Positions 63,013 through 64,000 of a stretch of DNA of 64,000 nt are shown in pieces. Position 1 is the stretch's first letter. Each line of letters opens with the position of its first letter. This DNA is from Acetobacter oeni. GTDB taxonomy: Bacteria; Pseudomonadota; Alphaproteobacteria; Acetobacterales; Acetobacteraceae. Position numbers and translations under genes: made by a program. The notes beneath the pieces were generated by a model. That model was not told the DNA's origin, made no database searches, and saw only the letters and a list, made by a program, of their open reading frames with translations. The stretch covers positions 1 to 64,000 of the forward strand of contig NZ_WOTA01000008.1 in the NCBI RefSeq assembly GCF_011516825.1, in the 5' to 3' direction.

Positions 63013-64000
63013 TCAGAAGTCGACGCTGGCCGATCCCATCACCATGAATGGTGCCGCGACGGAGAAGGTCGTTGAATTACTGCCGGCGATTTTCGCTCCA
63101 TACAGACCGGTGGTGGCGAACGCGTTTGCTGATGTGCCGTTGACGTAGCCGAGATAACGACGGTCCGTAATGTTGCGAAGGTTAAGTTTCAGAGTTGGCG
63201 CCTTCATCGGTCCCCAGTCTTTGAAACGGTAGCCCAGATTTATATTCATCGTGATATAGCTTGGGATATGCTGATCATTCACGAACGTGGAATACTGTCT
63301 GGCGACGTATTTCAGACTGTAGCTTCCAAACAGATGGCCGTCATCATAATCCAGATTGAGACCGAACATGTACGGAGGCGTCTGTGGCGTGAATTTGCCT
63401 TTACTCAACACATACTGCCCCGTGCCGGCCGCGGCGACATTACTGTCAGAGCGGGAATCGATGTATTCAGCGGAGAAATAGGGGCGGATGTGATAGAAAA
63501 TCGGGCGTGTACCGATTTCGAAATCGACACCGTCCGCATGGCTGTTGCCGCCGTTGATACTGCGTGAATAGCTCTGACCGTTTCCGGCATTGACGGTCTG
63601 TGTGTAAAGACGGTTTGTGAAATTATAATGGAAATAGCTGATGGAACTCATCACCGTCGATCCCTGATAGCGCCAGCCAAATTCATCAGAGATTGAAAAT
63701 TCCGGCTTCTGGTCCGGATTTGCCTGAGTGGCATAACCGCCGCGCGCCACGCTGTAAGCGCCTGAATCATACAAAGACGTATTCATTGGGATCCGGAAAT
63801 TGGTCGTCGAGGATGCGAAAAGCTGATTTTCATCGTTGATTTTATAGCGGAAGGCTACTGCGGGAAGCGGCTCCTGCCATGAGCCGTTGATATAAGGGCC
63901 GGTCGATGTGTCCGGCAGAAAATTGTGCCCTTCGCGATTGACGACTGAGTATTTCAGGCCGCCTTCGATATTCAGCCGGCCGTTCAGCAGCGACAGACTG
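63013..64000 (-). CDS. TonB-dependent outer-membrane receptor, 3' part (cut by window edge)
   Basis: Only the C-terminal 329 or so residues of the barrel are visible; the frame stays open to the right edge, so the plug and signal peptide lie outside. Barrel features are alternating strands such as FGLNLDYDDGHLFGSYSLKYV, YIDSRSDSN and the end FSVAAPFMVMGSASVDF with terminal Phe. The pattern YRFKDWGPMKAPTLKLNLRN is common in acetic-acid-bacterium receptors near carbohydrate or siderophore uptake genes. Substrate unknown. It has its own terminator. Confidence 0.9.
   Translation of the reverse strand, partial: SLSLLNGRLNIEGGLKYSVVNREGHNFLPDTSTGPYINGSWQEPLPAVAFRYKINDENQLFASSTTNFRIPMNTSLYDSGAYSVARGGYATQANPDQKPEFSISDEFGWRYQGSTVMSSISYFHYNFTNRLYTQTVNAGNGQSYSRSINGGNSHADGVDFEIGTRPIFYHIRPYFSAEYIDSRSDSNVAAAGTGQYVLSKGKFTPQTPPYMFGLNLDYDDGHLFGSYSLKYVARQYSTFVNDQHIPSYITMNINLGYRFKDWGPMKAPTLKLNLRNITDRRYLGYVNGTSANAFATTGLYGAKIAGSNSTTFSVAAPFMVMGSASVDF

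Overview
The window looks like chromosome of an acetic acid bacterium (Acetobacteraceae, Alphaproteobacteria). The evidence is a fused transaldolase/glucose-6-phosphate isomerase inside a compact pentose-phosphate cluster with gluconokinase, a short-form 6-phosphogluconate dehydrogenase, a PQQ-type sugar/sorbosone dehydrogenase-like protein, an OprB-type porin, two TonB-dependent receptors and generally GC-rich coding sequence. I cannot name the genus from the sequence alone. I saw no tRNA, rRNA, CRISPR array, insertion sequence or phage gene.

Region 1 (about 0.1-11.8 kb) is accessory metabolism. Six closely spaced minus-strand genes encode a LigJ-like 4-oxalomesaconate hydratase, a second amidohydrolase-fold enzyme, an MFS permease, an HpcH/HpaI-type aldolase, a TPP-dependent enzyme and a protein of the 4,5-dihydroxyphthalate decarboxylase family. 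Upstream lie an OprB-type porin gene with its own terminator, an 0.9-kb AT-rich spacer with several inverted repeats, a LysR-type regulator that carries two DNA-binding domains, and a second decarboxylase-family gene. This resembles the lower half of a protocatechuate/gallate 4,5-cleavage pathway (2-pyrone-4,6-dicarboxylate to oxalomesaconate to an aldol that splits into pyruvate and oxaloacetate), but no ring-cleavage dioxygenase is present. It is my best candidate for an undescribed catabolic system.

Region 2 (12-38 kb) is core and central metabolism: a ketoglutarate-semialdehyde-type dehydrogenase; tsaD divergent from hemC-hemD; then a minus-strand pentose-phosphate operon tkt, tal-pgi, gnd, two HAD phosphatases, pgl, rpiA, gntK with several start/stop overlaps; purD divergent from xseA; a TonB-dependent receptor; a PQQ sugar dehydrogenase-like protein; a Bcr/CflA exporter; and hemH.

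Region 3 (38-50 kb) holds mutY with an overlapping unknown gene, dciA, a FemAB-like protein and RidA. Next come the histidine operon hisB-DUF2628-hisH-[GNAT-hisA fusion]-hisF-hisE-HIT and an arginine succinyltransferase pair, astBA.

Region 4 (50-64 kb) has two membrane-bound GGDEF-EAL (cyclic-di-GMP) proteins flanking a 2OG-Fe(II) oxygenase and the electron-transfer-flavoprotein module (ETF-QO, etfB, etfA). It ends with an OprO/P-like porin plus sulfate-binding-protein operon and a TonB-dependent receptor cut by the window edge.

Together the genes describe an organism that takes up and oxidises sugars and sugar acids, channels gluconate through the oxidative pentose-phosphate pathway, and carries an add-on cluster for an aromatic-derived or tricarboxylic acid. 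Start codons were chosen by Shine-Dalgarno spacing and family length; GTG and TTG starts overlapping the preceding stop codon are common here.
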